Shown here: piece by piece, positions 28,003 to 36,058 of the stretch | Layout: the number at the start of each line of letters is the position of its first letter | Position numbering within the stretch: the first letter of the stretch is position 1 | Origin: JBAJNL01 sp036881885 | GTDB taxonomy: Bacteria; Pseudomonadota; Alphaproteobacteria; Holosporales; Hepatobacteraceae | Direction of reading: 5' to 3' | Length of the DNA stretch: 64,000 nt | Assembly (NCBI GenBank): GCA_036881885.1 | Contig: JBAJNL010000001.1 | Coordinates: 14,893 to 78,892 of the forward strand | Notes under the pieces: model-generated | What the model was told of the DNA's origin: nothing | The model's database searches: none | Seen by the model: the letters and a program-made list of their open reading frames with translations, nothing else | Translations under genes and position numbers: made by a program

Positions 28003-28599
28003 TCAGCATCGCGCAGGCCGCCTCTGAAAAATGCTCTTGTGGCCACAAAAAGCAAACCTCGGGTAGACGTTCTTTAAGATCAGGTCATACGACCACACAT
28101 GCAAACGGCGCAACCTGTGTGCCTTTAAAGGGCGCAGTGGCCTTGCGCTGTCGCCCAGATGTAAAAGTTTGACCGCCTTTGGGTGAGGGGGTATCGGCAA
28201 ACCACAAAGGTCAAGTCTGCCCGCGATCTGAAGCGCCTGAAGGTAGACACATTCCTCAACCAGTGCCTTTTGCTGCGCACCTGTGTTGTCATTAAGATAC
28301 ACGCACGCATATAAGGCATTGGTGTTTGGCGTTGTGCCCACCACAATCTCGTTTTTTTGGTGGCACGGCAGGTCAGAAAAAAAGTTCATCTGAACCTCAA
28401 GGTGCCGCCTTTGCACCACCTTTCTGGGCCTGGCTTTTGGTTTTTTGGGCGCGTCCTTTGTGGGTGGTTTTTTGGCGGCGGCTTTGACCGGCGCGGCGCA
28501 GGCTTGGGGCGTTTCATCAGGATTGTTGTCACCGGGGCCAACGGCGCGAAGGGTGGCAGGCAAAATCAAAGCCAGAAGTGCGGTGTAGAAAAACTTCAT
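28003..28599 (-). pseudogene. Exported LRR-like protein, probably frameshifted near its end
   Basis: The open frame gives 198 residues: signal peptide (MKFFYTALLALILPATLRA), Pro/Lys-rich linker, the RPRKVVQR motif shared with the LRR protein at 1795-2943, and a few LRR-like strands (AVKLLHLGDSARPL, LRRLHVWSYD). The last 23 residues after SYD look unlike the rest. Restoring one C at about 28083 would continue as PDLKERLPEVCFLWPQEHF and end at 27986. That reading parallels LRHLNLDSHEPRLSD in the 1795-2943 protein. So this is either a recent frameshift, a sequencing error, or a short natural variant. A TTGACA box lies at 28657-28662. Confidence 0.5.
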
Positions 28600-28746
28600 T
28601 TTTCAGAAAGATATCAAAACTCTAAACGATAATAGACTGATTTATAAGTAGCTTTTTGTCAATATGTTTTTTGACATTTGATTTGTTGATTTAAAATTAT
28701 TTTTATGGCAAGTTTATGTAAAAATGCTAGTAGTTGGTGATTTTGT

Positions 28747-30075
28747 ATGCTAAAATGCTGTCTTGCGCTTGTCTTTCTGGTCAATTGTGTGATACCTCTT
28801 GCGTTGTCCGTGGGTGGTGAGACAGAAACGTCAACGCTTCCGGCGACACCGGCAGCGTCGCGGGTTTGTGCGGCGCCGCTTGAAAGAGATACGACGCAAG
28901 ACGTGCACCTTAAATCGTTTGAGGCGGTTGAGCAAGTGGTGAACCGTGGGTCGCGCCAGCATGTCGTTCTTGAAAGCAAGGCAACAAAAGAGCTTTTAGA
29001 GCCGTCCAATAGCGCTTTTGTGTCGCGCCTGAACGCGTTTGCCAAAAACCGCTCTATGACGTTTAAAATTGACAGGCCCACAAAAGATCAGATGCTTGCC
29101 CTTTCAAAGATTGCTTGTGCCAGTGAAGTTGAGATTTGGAACTGTTCATCCGATGCGCTTAAGGTGTTTCAGCACGTTTTACACGTGCAACATCTGGTCG
29201 TGACCCGCAGTTATATACCAAACACATTCGATATAGGCAGTTTTGCTCATTTAAAGACCCTGTACCTTTCGTACTGTGATGAATATGTGCAAGGCCTTGC
29301 CACGTTGCAAGGTTTAAAGCGTCTCATGATTTTTGATTGTAACCGGGATTTGAACGGCGCAAGGCTTTATGACGTTGAAGCGCTTGAAGGTTTGCAATGG
29401 TGTAAGCTCGTTTGTTTGGAAAACCTTCGGTTGCTTGACGTCGGCAGACTTGTCAATCTGCAAGCACTATCCATTGGCCTTTGCCCCGCTTTGAAAAGCG
29501 TTGTCGGGTTTAAAGCGCTGCCAAACTTGCACACATTAGAGATCCGTTATTGCCCTGTGCTTGACGTTGAAGCGCTTCTGGAATGTGCACAGTTGCGTTG
29601 TTTGGTGCTTGCGTTTGCGGGCGACGAAAATCCGCGCTGTCTTGATTTAAGTCAACTGACACGTTTGGAACACTTAACAGTCAAACGCTTTGAATGGATT
29701 TTTGGGCTTTCAGAAATGACGCGATTAAAAACGCTAGAGCTAAGAAATGGGGGAGCACCAAATATTGTTATGTCTCTTCCAGGGGTTAAAGACCCTGTCA
29801 TAAAAAATCCGCGTTTAGTGCAAGAAATGGATCTGAGGCGGTATCCGTATCTTACAAAAGTGACGATTCACAATTTTGCCGATCTGAACTTGCTTGGGCG
29901 TGAAAGCTTTGGTGGCGAGCTTAACATTGCCCCCAGTGCTGCTGTGATTGATAGGCCGCAGGCACCCCCTACAGAGGCGTTCGCTGTTGAAGAGCCTCAG
30001 GGTCATACTTTGCATCCTGGAGCTTCAGCGCCATTTTGGATGCAGATGCTTAGATGTTGTTGCGGCTTTGGTTAA
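28747..30075 (+). CDS. Exported LRR protein with a C-terminal Cys cluster
   Basis: A protein of 442 residues with a signal peptide (MLKCCLALVFLVNCVIPLALS), a Thr/Ala/Pro linker (about 25-45) and irregular LRRs from about residue 125 to 350 (LKTLYLSYCD, LQALSIGLCPAL, LHTLEIRYCPVL). Many repeats carry a Cys after the strand, as in cysteine-containing LRRs of F-box type. The C-terminus ends LRCCCGFG, so the last four residues have Cys at the CaaX position and two more cysteines before it; lipidation in a host cell is conceivable but the last residues are not a good CaaX. It probably binds a protein target; unknown which. Confidence 0.7.
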   Translation: MLKCCLALVFLVNCVIPLALSVGGETETSTLPATPAASRVCAAPLERDTTQDVHLKSFEAVEQVVNRGSRQHVVLESKATKELLEPSNSAFVSRLNAFAKNRSMTFKIDRPTKDQMLALSKIACASEVEIWNCSSDALKVFQHVLHVQHLVVTRSYIPNTFDIGSFAHLKTLYLSYCDEYVQGLATLQGLKRLMIFDCNRDLNGARLYDVEALEGLQWCKLVCLENLRLLDVGRLVNLQALSIGLCPALKSVVGFKALPNLHTLEIRYCPVLDVEALLECAQLRCLVLAFAGDENPRCLDLSQLTRLEHLTVKRFEWIFGLSEMTRLKTLELRNGGAPNIVMSLPGVKDPVIKNPRLVQEMDLRRYPYLTKVTIHNFADLNLLGRESFGGELNIAPSAAVIDRPQAPPTEAFAVEEPQGHTLHPGASAPFWMQMLRCCCGFG

Positions 30076-30396
30076 CAAAAACGCCAAGCCCGACGTGGTG
30101 TGGCCCGAACGTCATGGATGTACCCTGGATAAGATCCTGTGCGCCAAAAGCGTCTGACCTATTTGAGGTCTGTAAGGCTTTGTGTATTTGGGTTTTTGGA
30201 CCATCTTCAGCAAACACAATGCTGGGGCTGCGCAAAGAGGTGTGGGGCCGATTGTCACGTTTTTGTCGTCAAACATGATCAGTGGCGCTGATGTGTCGGT
30301 GACCGTTTAAGCATATTTTGTGGTGTTTTTTCTTGCATCCACAGCCCTTTTCAACGCAGGCTATGGAAGAACATCAACCAACAAGGGCACCGTCAC
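30076..30396. other. Intergenic region upstream of pth with a weak coding remnant
   Basis: About 320 bp. On the minus strand, about 30050-30235 stays open and reads RSPSIVFAEDGPKT and later GPHHVGLGVFVNQ, which looks protein-like. It lacks a ribosome site and matches no family I can name. It may be a decayed gene fragment. The promoter of pth should lie at the right end. Confidence 0.35.
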
Positions 30397-31011
30397 GTGA
30401 CCGAAAAACAACCGCAGTGGCTGATTGTGGGGCTGGGCAATCCTGGCGCACGCTACGCACGCCATCGCCACAATGTGGGCTTTCAGTTGTTGGATGTGCT
30501 GCATCAGCGTTATCACTTTGAGCCCTTTGCTGACAAGGCGCGCTATGCCTTTGTGCGTGGCACCATGCCGCTGTCGCTAGAGCGCCAAACGCCAACTGCC
30601 AAAGTGATTTTGATGAAACCCCTTACCTTTATGAATCTGTCGGGCCCGCCGGTGGGCGAGGTGATGCGTTTTTATAAAATTCCACCAGATAATGTGCTTG
30701 TGGTGCATGACGAGCTTGCGCTGAAACTGGGACAAGTGCGTTTGAAAAAAGGCGGCAGTGCGGGCGGACACAATGGCCTTAAGTCGCTTGATCAAGCCAT
30801 TGGACAGGGTTATGGCCGGCTGCGCCTTGGCATTGATCACCCAGGCGATAAAGAGGCGGTCACAGGCTATGTGCTGGGCAATTTTACCAACGCCGAAGAT
30901 GCGTCCCTTAAGCCCTTGTTGCAACACATTGCAGATTTGATACCCCTTGTGTTGCAAAAAGAAACGGGGCTGTTTTCTACCAAACTGGCACTGTTACAGC
31001 AAGCCAGCTAG
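30397..31011 (+). CDS. pth: Peptidyl-tRNA hydrolase
   Basis: A protein of 204 residues that releases peptides from peptidyl-tRNA, recycling tRNA. Seen: LIVGLGNPGARYARHRHNVGF at the start (contains the catalytic His), KPLTFMNLSG, VVHDELAL with the catalytic Asp, and GGSAGGHNGLKSLDQAIG. The start is GTG, with an AAGGGC ribosome site. The usual neighbour rplY is not present. Confidence 0.95.
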   Translation: MTEKQPQWLIVGLGNPGARYARHRHNVGFQLLDVLHQRYHFEPFADKARYAFVRGTMPLSLERQTPTAKVILMKPLTFMNLSGPPVGEVMRFYKIPPDNVLVVHDELALKLGQVRLKKGGSAGGHNGLKSLDQAIGQGYGRLRLGIDHPGDKEAVTGYVLGNFTNAEDASLKPLLQHIADLIPLVLQKETGLFSTKLALLQQAS

Positions 31012-31125
31012 CGCGCTTTTTGACACCCGTGATTGTGCCTCGCTGCTGTAGAGGTCAGATAATTCGCCCGTAAAGTATCCTGTAATCAACGAAAGGAACG
31101 CGTTATGCGTATCATGCCCCCAACC

Positions 31126-31234
31126 GTCATTGCGAGGAGAAACTTTGTTTCGACGCGGCAATCCATCTGTACTTTGGCCAACTCAGGTGCACGGCTAGTG
31201 GATCGCCACACGGCCGTTGGCCGTTCGCGATGAC
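31126..31234 (+). repeat. Palindromic repeat family A, copy 6
   Basis: Full-length copy from GTCATTGCGAGGAG through GACGCGGCAATCCATCTGTAC and TAGTGGATCGCCACACGG to GTTCGCGATGAC. A further fragment, CCTTCGCGATGACG, lies at 31249-31262. Together these occupy most of the gap between pth and the small exported protein gene. Confidence 0.85.
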
Positions 31235-31321
31235 GATTTAAGCTGGTGCCTTCGCGATGACGTTCTTTAAGTTAAAGTACACTGCGCCCTGCAGACAACA
31301 AGGCACAGTGATGTCAAACTT

Positions 31322-31507
31322 TTATTCATGACCGTAAGAATCGTCATGCTTGTCGCAGTTTCGAAAACAATTGCAATATTGACGCTGTCTTTTGTGTGAA
31401 TTCGCGACTTGTTGATGAATCGCTACACCTTGTGTTGCGCCACAAACTAAAAGCGTTAGCGCACAAAGCACGCACCGGATATATTTTTTTGTCTTGGGTT
31501 GCATCAT
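31322..31507 (-). CDS. Very small exported Cys-containing protein
   Basis: A 61-residue protein supported by a strong ribosome site (AAAGGAGC, 5-6 nt before ATG) and a signal peptide (about residues 8-29, CVLCALTLLVCGATQGVA). The mature part is only about 32 residues, basic then acidic, with CNCFRNC (Cys 45, 47, 51). The CFRNC element also occurs in the exported protein at 54629. It could be a secreted peptide; unknown function. Confidence 0.55.
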   Translation of the reverse strand: MMQPKTKKYIRCVLCALTLLVCGATQGVAIHQQVANSHKRQRQYCNCFRNCDKHDDSYGHE

Positions 31508-31652
31508 GATAAGCTCCTTTAGTGTTTAAGACACACTTTTATTTTTGCCTAAAAAAGCTTTTTTTATAAGTAAGACAAAAAAATCAAATGATTTTGATCT
31601 TAAAAACACATATTCATGACATGACTTGCCATTGCAGAACAGGGGGCAGCGC

Positions 31653-32285
31653 TTATGAGGTTTGCTGGTGGTACGCATGCTTAAGGCGTCTGATCAAAGA
31701 TGTCAGCCGGATGTCAGCCCCGCCCACTTCAAGACGGCAATGTAAGTGCGGCACTGTCTGCGCGCCGTTTGAGCCCATATGCACCGTCATGCGCGCCGTG
31801 ATTCCTTGGCTTTTAAGGGCCTCGAAGGTGGTCTCCCACAGCGTCCACAAATCGCTTTGCTCATTGGGCGTTGCGTTGTTCAGAAAGCCCGCGAGCGTGA
31901 CATAAGGTTTTTGTGGGATCACCAAAAGATTACCCGACATGGACCGAATTAAAAGAGAGTGCTTTGTGGCAAACAGCGCAGATTTTGGATGCGTTAGATA
32001 AGGCGTGAAGGCGTTGTTGGGATAAGCCGCTTCTTTCCAGATGGCCTGTTCTGTTGTGCTTGTGTATGGCACTGCCTCAACATCATAACGGCCTTTTGCC
32101 TTTTGCTTAAACAAAACTTGCGCCCCCTTGTAAGGGCCGATGTGCTGTTGCAACCAGGTCTTAAAGGTGTCATCACGCATCACCCAAACATCATAAACCC
32201 CAAGAGACGCTGCAACAGCACTGTTGGTTGTCACAGCCACACATAATAAAAAGGCACATGCAATGCCCACTAAAGACAACCTCAT
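31653..32285 (-). CDS. Exported HIT-like protein
   Basis: A protein of 210 residues from ATG at 32285, which starts a good signal peptide (MRLSLVGIACAFLLCVAV to AVAA). The C-terminal half resembles a histidine-triad (HIT) nucleotide hydrolase or transferase domain: GNLLVIPQKPYVTLAGF, then GSNGAQTVPHLHCRLEVGG. The triad reads H180-x-H182-x-R184 in place of HxHxH, so the usual nucleophilic second His is kept and the third is Arg. HIT enzymes act on nucleotide phosphoesters in the cytosol, and an exported one is unusual. A longer in-frame reading to 32402 is rejected. Confidence 0.6.
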   Translation of the reverse strand: MRLSLVGIACAFLLCVAVTTNSAVAASLGVYDVWVMRDDTFKTWLQQHIGPYKGAQVLFKQKAKGRYDVEAVPYTSTTEQAIWKEAAYPNNAFTPYLTHPKSALFATKHSLLIRSMSGNLLVIPQKPYVTLAGFLNNATPNEQSDLWTLWETTFEALKSQGITARMTVHMGSNGAQTVPHLHCRLEVGGADIRLTSLIRRLKHAYHQQTS

Positions 32286-32463
32286 GATACTAATCTTCCA
32301 TAAAACGGTTGCGTTCAAAACTTTTTTATCAAAACATAACAAGAAAGCTTTGTCGTCCCTGTTATTAAAGCCTTCGCAAGACTGTTCCGCATCTTGACGC
32401 AACCCTGCGCGCTTATGCTAGTCTTTAGCAGATAACTTTTATAGACGTAATCAACAAACTGCA

Positions 32464-32886
32464 ATGGCTTTTGAGAAACAAACAAGCTGGATTGACCATT
32501 TTGTGGCGTGGCTGCGTCTTGAAAATGCGTTGCTTTTTTGTGCTGAGCTGTGCTTTTACTACACGTGGTCGGGCGATTGGTGGCTATTTGCCAAGCTGTT
32601 TTTGCTGCCTGATCTTGGCCTTTTAGGCTATGTCTGGGGGGCGCGCGTGGGGGCCGCCTGTTATAATATAACCCACACACTGACATTGCCTTTGGGTCTT
32701 TTGTTTGTGGGCTTGATGATTTCACATCATACCTTGGTGACCGTCTCACTGATTTGGATTATTCACATTGCCTTTGATCGTATGCTGGGCCTGGGCCTTA
32801 AAAGCCGCAAGGGCTTTACTATCACGCACCTTGGCACGCTGAAAGGTTTTGGAGGGTTCGGCAAAAAGCCACCCTCTCACCCATGA
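32464..32886 (+). CDS. DUF4260 integral membrane protein
   Basis: A protein of 140 residues with about four membrane segments. It shows family features: WLRLENALLF, WWLFAKLFLLPDLGLLGYVWG, ARVGAACYNITHT and the closing HIAFDRMLGLGLKSRKGFTITHLG. The function of DUF4260 is not established. It overlaps the next gene by ATGA, so the two are translationally coupled. Confidence 0.85.
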   Translation: MAFEKQTSWIDHFVAWLRLENALLFCAELCFYYTWSGDWWLFAKLFLLPDLGLLGYVWGARVGAACYNITHTLTLPLGLLFVGLMISHHTLVTVSLIWIIHIAFDRMLGLGLKSRKGFTITHLGTLKGFGGFGKKPPSHP

Positions 32887-33359
32887 TCATTAAATCCCTT
32901 TTCATATTCTTCATAACCGACCCCCTCTTATTTTGTCTCACTCTTTTGACGTGCATGGTTGTTTTTTTGATACGCGAACGCTGGATCAAGCGTTGGTGGG
33001 TTTCCATTTGCTATCACGGCATCCTTTTTTTAATACTAGTCCCAATAGGTGTTGGGTATGGTGGCGTGCAAAACACTGCGTACCATGACCTAGAGGTTTT
33101 TCGTCAACTGGAAAAAAACAATCAAGTGGCCGAAGCAAGAAAAGATCCCGCGCACTATAAAATTTCCGGCTCTCTCGCCCTTGATTTTGAAACGTCTGAC
33201 GCTTTTCATGACTATATTCGTCATACCTATGACAGCCAGGCTGATAAGCTTTTCGCGATCATAATAGGCTGGCTTGTCGCTTTGATGTGCGATTTAGTCA
33301 TTGCCATTGTGTGCCTTTTAAGGCGCTTTTTTAAAAGTAGAAAAATCGCTCTTTTCTAA
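32883..33359 (+). CDS. Small integral membrane protein of unknown function
   Basis: A protein of 158 residues with three predicted membrane helices (about 3-30, 42-60 and 125-148) and a charged loop of about 60 residues between the second and third. The C-terminus is very basic (RRFFKSRK). It overlaps the DUF4260 gene by four bases, which suggests a joint role. No family recognised. Confidence 0.65.
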   Translation: MIIKSLFIFFITDPLLFCLTLLTCMVVFLIRERWIKRWWVSICYHGILFLILVPIGVGYGGVQNTAYHDLEVFRQLEKNNQVAEARKDPAHYKISGSLALDFETSDAFHDYIRHTYDSQADKLFAIIIGWLVALMCDLVIAIVCLLRRFFKSRKIALF

Positions 33360-33387
33360 AACGACTGTGCATTCTCCGCAGGTCACA

Positions 33388-34125
33388 TTACTCATTGTCA
33401 GAAAGCACATCCATTGCTGGCGATGCGCGCTTTTCGCACGCATCCGATAACGCTTGATCCACTAACTTGTACCATCCATCACCACCCCCTGCTGCAGAAA
33501 GCGTGACCTCTTCGTCAGAGCTCTCTTGGGCCATAAAAGCGGCATAGGTGGCTGCTGCTTCAGCGTATAACGCTTGCTCTGCCTCAGACAGCGCTTTGAT
33601 CTCATAAAAGATTATCTTCAGGCTCTGACTGCTGTCGCCGTCGACTCCCGCATAAAAGCTATAAAGATAAGGTCCACGCTTTTTCGCCATGGCCAATAAA
33701 AGCTCTCCTTCTTTTGGTTGTGACGTTGCAAGAGAAAGGCTGGGGTTCACATAATCTGATGTCAGATCAATGATTTCTGCGTTGTCTGTTATGTGACAGA
33801 CTTCAAGACATTCCTCGGCCTCTTCTGGTGTTAATAAAGGCGCAAAGTGCTTTTGAAACCTTTTGGTAATCAAAGTGGCCTGGTTTTCTTTCATCTCAAC
33901 GTCTTTCTTGGCCCGCTGCACAAACGCCAGATGCGCCATATCTGTAAGCGGTTCAAGCGCCGTGTCGTTTTGTGAGCCGCCTGATGCTGCGGCAGCCAAG
34001 GGCTGTGTGCTTTCTTCGGCTACAGGTTTTGGATATCCACAAGATAAAGCTGCTTCTAAACGCTGTGCCGACACCCCCAAAACGAAGACAAAGGCAACCA
34101 AACTAATTTTAGTTATTTTTGACAT
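33388..34125 (-). CDS. Exported acidic protein of unknown function
   Basis: A protein of 245 residues with a signal peptide (MSKITKISLVAFVFVLGVSAQRLEAA). The mature part is acidic and mostly helical with an Ala/Ser linker (about 36-52) and no recognisable domain. A well-formed promoter lies just upstream (34161-34189). It belongs to the same exported-protein class as its neighbours by layout only. Confidence 0.6.
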   Translation of the reverse strand: MSKITKISLVAFVFVLGVSAQRLEAALSCGYPKPVAEESTQPLAAAASGGSQNDTALEPLTDMAHLAFVQRAKKDVEMKENQATLITKRFQKHFAPLLTPEEAEECLEVCHITDNAEIIDLTSDYVNPSLSLATSQPKEGELLLAMAKKRGPYLYSFYAGVDGDSSQSLKIIFYEIKALSEAEQALYAEAAATYAAFMAQESSDEEVTLSAAGGGDGWYKLVDQALSDACEKRASPAMDVLSDNE

Positions 34126-34160
34126 AAAAAGTATTTATAAAATTAATATTTATCAAATAC

Positions 34161-34189
34161 TTATAAAAAATATTTCGTACAACTGTCAA
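34161..34189 (-). promoter_or_regulatory. Sigma-70-type promoter of the acidic exported protein gene
   Basis: On the minus strand TTGACA (34184-34189) is followed after exactly 17 bp by TTATAA (34161-34166), a near-consensus housekeeping promoter. An AT-rich leader of about 35 bp leads to the start codon. Similar TTGACA boxes precede other exported-protein genes (3000, 4784, 28657). Confidence 0.6.
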
Positions 34190-34296
34190 TAAGATCACAA
34201 AAAATGATAAAAATGCGACGCAGAAGCTCTATTGCAAACGTCCTTACAACCAGAAACCCAGGTTTTCGTGCGACCATCCGGTGTGCCGTCGCCACC

Positions 34297-34383
34297 ACTA
34301 TTTTGCCAAAACCAATTTAATGAATTGATTTTGTTTAAAAATTTTCTAAAGTTGTGAACGGTGGAGAATGCCCTTCGCGCGCA
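34297..34383 (+). repeat. Repeat family B, copy 2
   Basis: Contains TTGATTTTGTTTAAAAATT and TGTGAACGGTGGAGAATGCCC. It differs from copy 1 by several substitutions that change the shared peptide read on the other strand. A family A element follows after about 115 bp. Confidence 0.75.
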
Positions 34384-34499
34384 AAAAGAGAAAAAGTACA
34401 AGAATCGACGTCATAAACTGATACCTTCGCGATGATGACCGGTAAGACGCGGCAGGCCCTCAAACCGTCATAACCCTTACAGCAGTGACATACTAAATC

Positions 34500-34608
34500 G
34501 TCATCGCGAAGGCGTGATAACGCCCCGCGCGATCCACAGGCAGCGAACTGAAGTAGCAAAAGCACACATGGATTGCCGCGTCGAAACAAAGTTTCTCCTC
34601 GCAATGAC
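34500..34608 (-). repeat. Palindromic repeat family A, copy 7
   Basis: Reverse-orientation full copy: GTCATCGCGAAGGCG, GCGATCCACAGGCAG, GGATTGCCGCGTCG, CTCCTCGCAATGAC. A second right-end fragment (CGTCATCGCGAAGGCGCGC to CCCGGGGC) lies at 34631-34674. The whole stretch 34126-34691 is leader plus repeats, with no gene. Confidence 0.85.
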
Positions 34609-34691
34609 AACCCCAAAAAGCCATTCCCTCGTCATCGCGAAGGCGCGCAGTGCCTCGGGCGACCACCCGGGGCAACAGCTCAAGATATTTC

Positions 34692-35879
34692 TTAGAGTTT
34701 GTAAGCAAAAAGGTAACGAAAGGCCTCGGACGGATCGATCGTCTCATCTGCTGGCGTGTCTGTTGTTGTGGTGCGAATCAGTTGAATCAGATGTTCATAA
34801 ATATCCCGAAAGATGCGTTCATAGGCAGGTGCTTTTTCAAAGGGCACGTATCCTTCTGCAAGAGAACCTAACGGGACGCCATAGTCTGTTAGCAGCCATT
34901 GCTTGGCCACACCGCCAAAAAGATGAGGCAGTGCTTCTGCAAGTACCTCTTGGCAGGCCTCATCTTGCAGCATCTGTAAGGCGGTTTCTGGCACAGCGTG
35001 ACTTTTGGCTACAAGTTGTTGCGATAAAAGTTCTAGCTGCGCTTTCATAGCCTGTTGTGCGGCCTCTTGGCGCAAGGATTTGGCAAAAAGCTTCTCAAAC
35101 AAGTTCACGCGTAAAATGTCGTCTGTTTGCCACTTAAGATGACTGGTCTCTAACATGTCAAGTAACGCGCGCATGGGGTCTGCAATTTCTTCGGTGGGAC
35201 CATTGTCAACATGTTCATCCAGTACAATGGTTGCACACGTCGTTTTAAAGGGGTGTGTGAAGCTGCCTTCTTGCACCACAGTGAGGCAGTTGTTGCAACC
35301 GATCCACGATCTGAAAAGGTTTTTCATCACCTTGGGCATGTCTGTGATAAAGTTGCTGACAGCTTCGCTGAGTTTCTCATTCTCTGTGGCACGACTTTCC
35401 TGAATGTGCCGGCTTTCGGCTGCGGCTTCTTCGCTGCCCAAAGCGGGTGTTAAATGTTGTTCAAGGGCTTGGCGTGCTTCTTCAAGACAGCGCGCTTCAT
35501 GGTCAGCCGCTTCGTCGGGCTTCCAGCGAGCCGAAGCTTTTATTAACTGAATGTTCAGTGCCGGCACAATGTCGTGCACCTTTTGCATGATATCAACCAT
35601 CAAACCCTGTTGCTCTTCGGTCAGTGACTGAAAATCACCCCCTAGCTCTTCGTTTAGGTTGTCCCGCACTTGCTCTAAGCGGGATGGGTGTAATGCTTCT
35701 TCTGGCGCGGCAGAGGCGTTGGCCACAGGCGATGCTGTGGGCGGTGTGGTGTCAGCAAGCCCTTGTGCCTGTACTGAAAGCGTTGCCTCTGGGGGCTGAT
35801 TGTCACCCGGTACTGCATGCAGCATCAAAGAGGTGCTAAGTGCACCAAGCAGTACAAAAGCGAAAAGTTTTTGATTCAT
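34692..35879 (-). CDS. Exported helical protein of unknown function
   Basis: A protein of 395 residues from ATG at 35879, which has AAAGGA six bases upstream. Signal peptide (about 1-24, ending LMLHAVPG), then a Pro/Ala/Thr linker to about residue 60, then all-helical sequence rich in Glu, Gln and Leu. The stretch TEEQQGLMVDIMQKVHDIV resembles TEKQQFLRDFTQKLTQVIV in the exported protein at 4825-5355, hinting at a common ancestor. Two Cys pairs (CNNC near 198) may form a disulfide. No enzyme motif seen. Confidence 0.6.
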   Translation of the reverse strand: MNQKLFAFVLLGALSTSLMLHAVPGDNQPPEATLSVQAQGLADTTPPTASPVANASAAPEEALHPSRLEQVRDNLNEELGGDFQSLTEEQQGLMVDIMQKVHDIVPALNIQLIKASARWKPDEAADHEARCLEEARQALEQHLTPALGSEEAAAESRHIQESRATENEKLSEAVSNFITDMPKVMKNLFRSWIGCNNCLTVVQEGSFTHPFKTTCATIVLDEHVDNGPTEEIADPMRALLDMLETSHLKWQTDDILRVNLFEKLFAKSLRQEAAQQAMKAQLELLSQQLVAKSHAVPETALQMLQDEACQEVLAEALPHLFGGVAKQWLLTDYGVPLGSLAEGYVPFEKAPAYERIFRDIYEHLIQLIRTTTTDTPADETIDPSEAFRYLFAYKL

Positions 35880-36058
35880 CACAAATCCTTTATCACAGAT
35901 GTTTTTATTTTGAAGTTTTTAGTTTTAATTTGTGCCTTTTTTATCTGTCATTTTTCTTTTGGTCAACCTTTTTTTGACGTAAAAACAATTATTTAATTAT
36001 TTTTTATCTATTTTAGGCAAATAATAAAGCAAGAAATGAAAAACTGGCGGTTTACGGC

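Noticed and set aside
30050..30235. Minus-strand open stretch reading RSPSIVFAEDGPKT and GLGVFVNQ
   Set aside because: Looks protein-like but no ribosome site, no family match, and overlaps the end of the LRR gene; kept only as a possible remnant.
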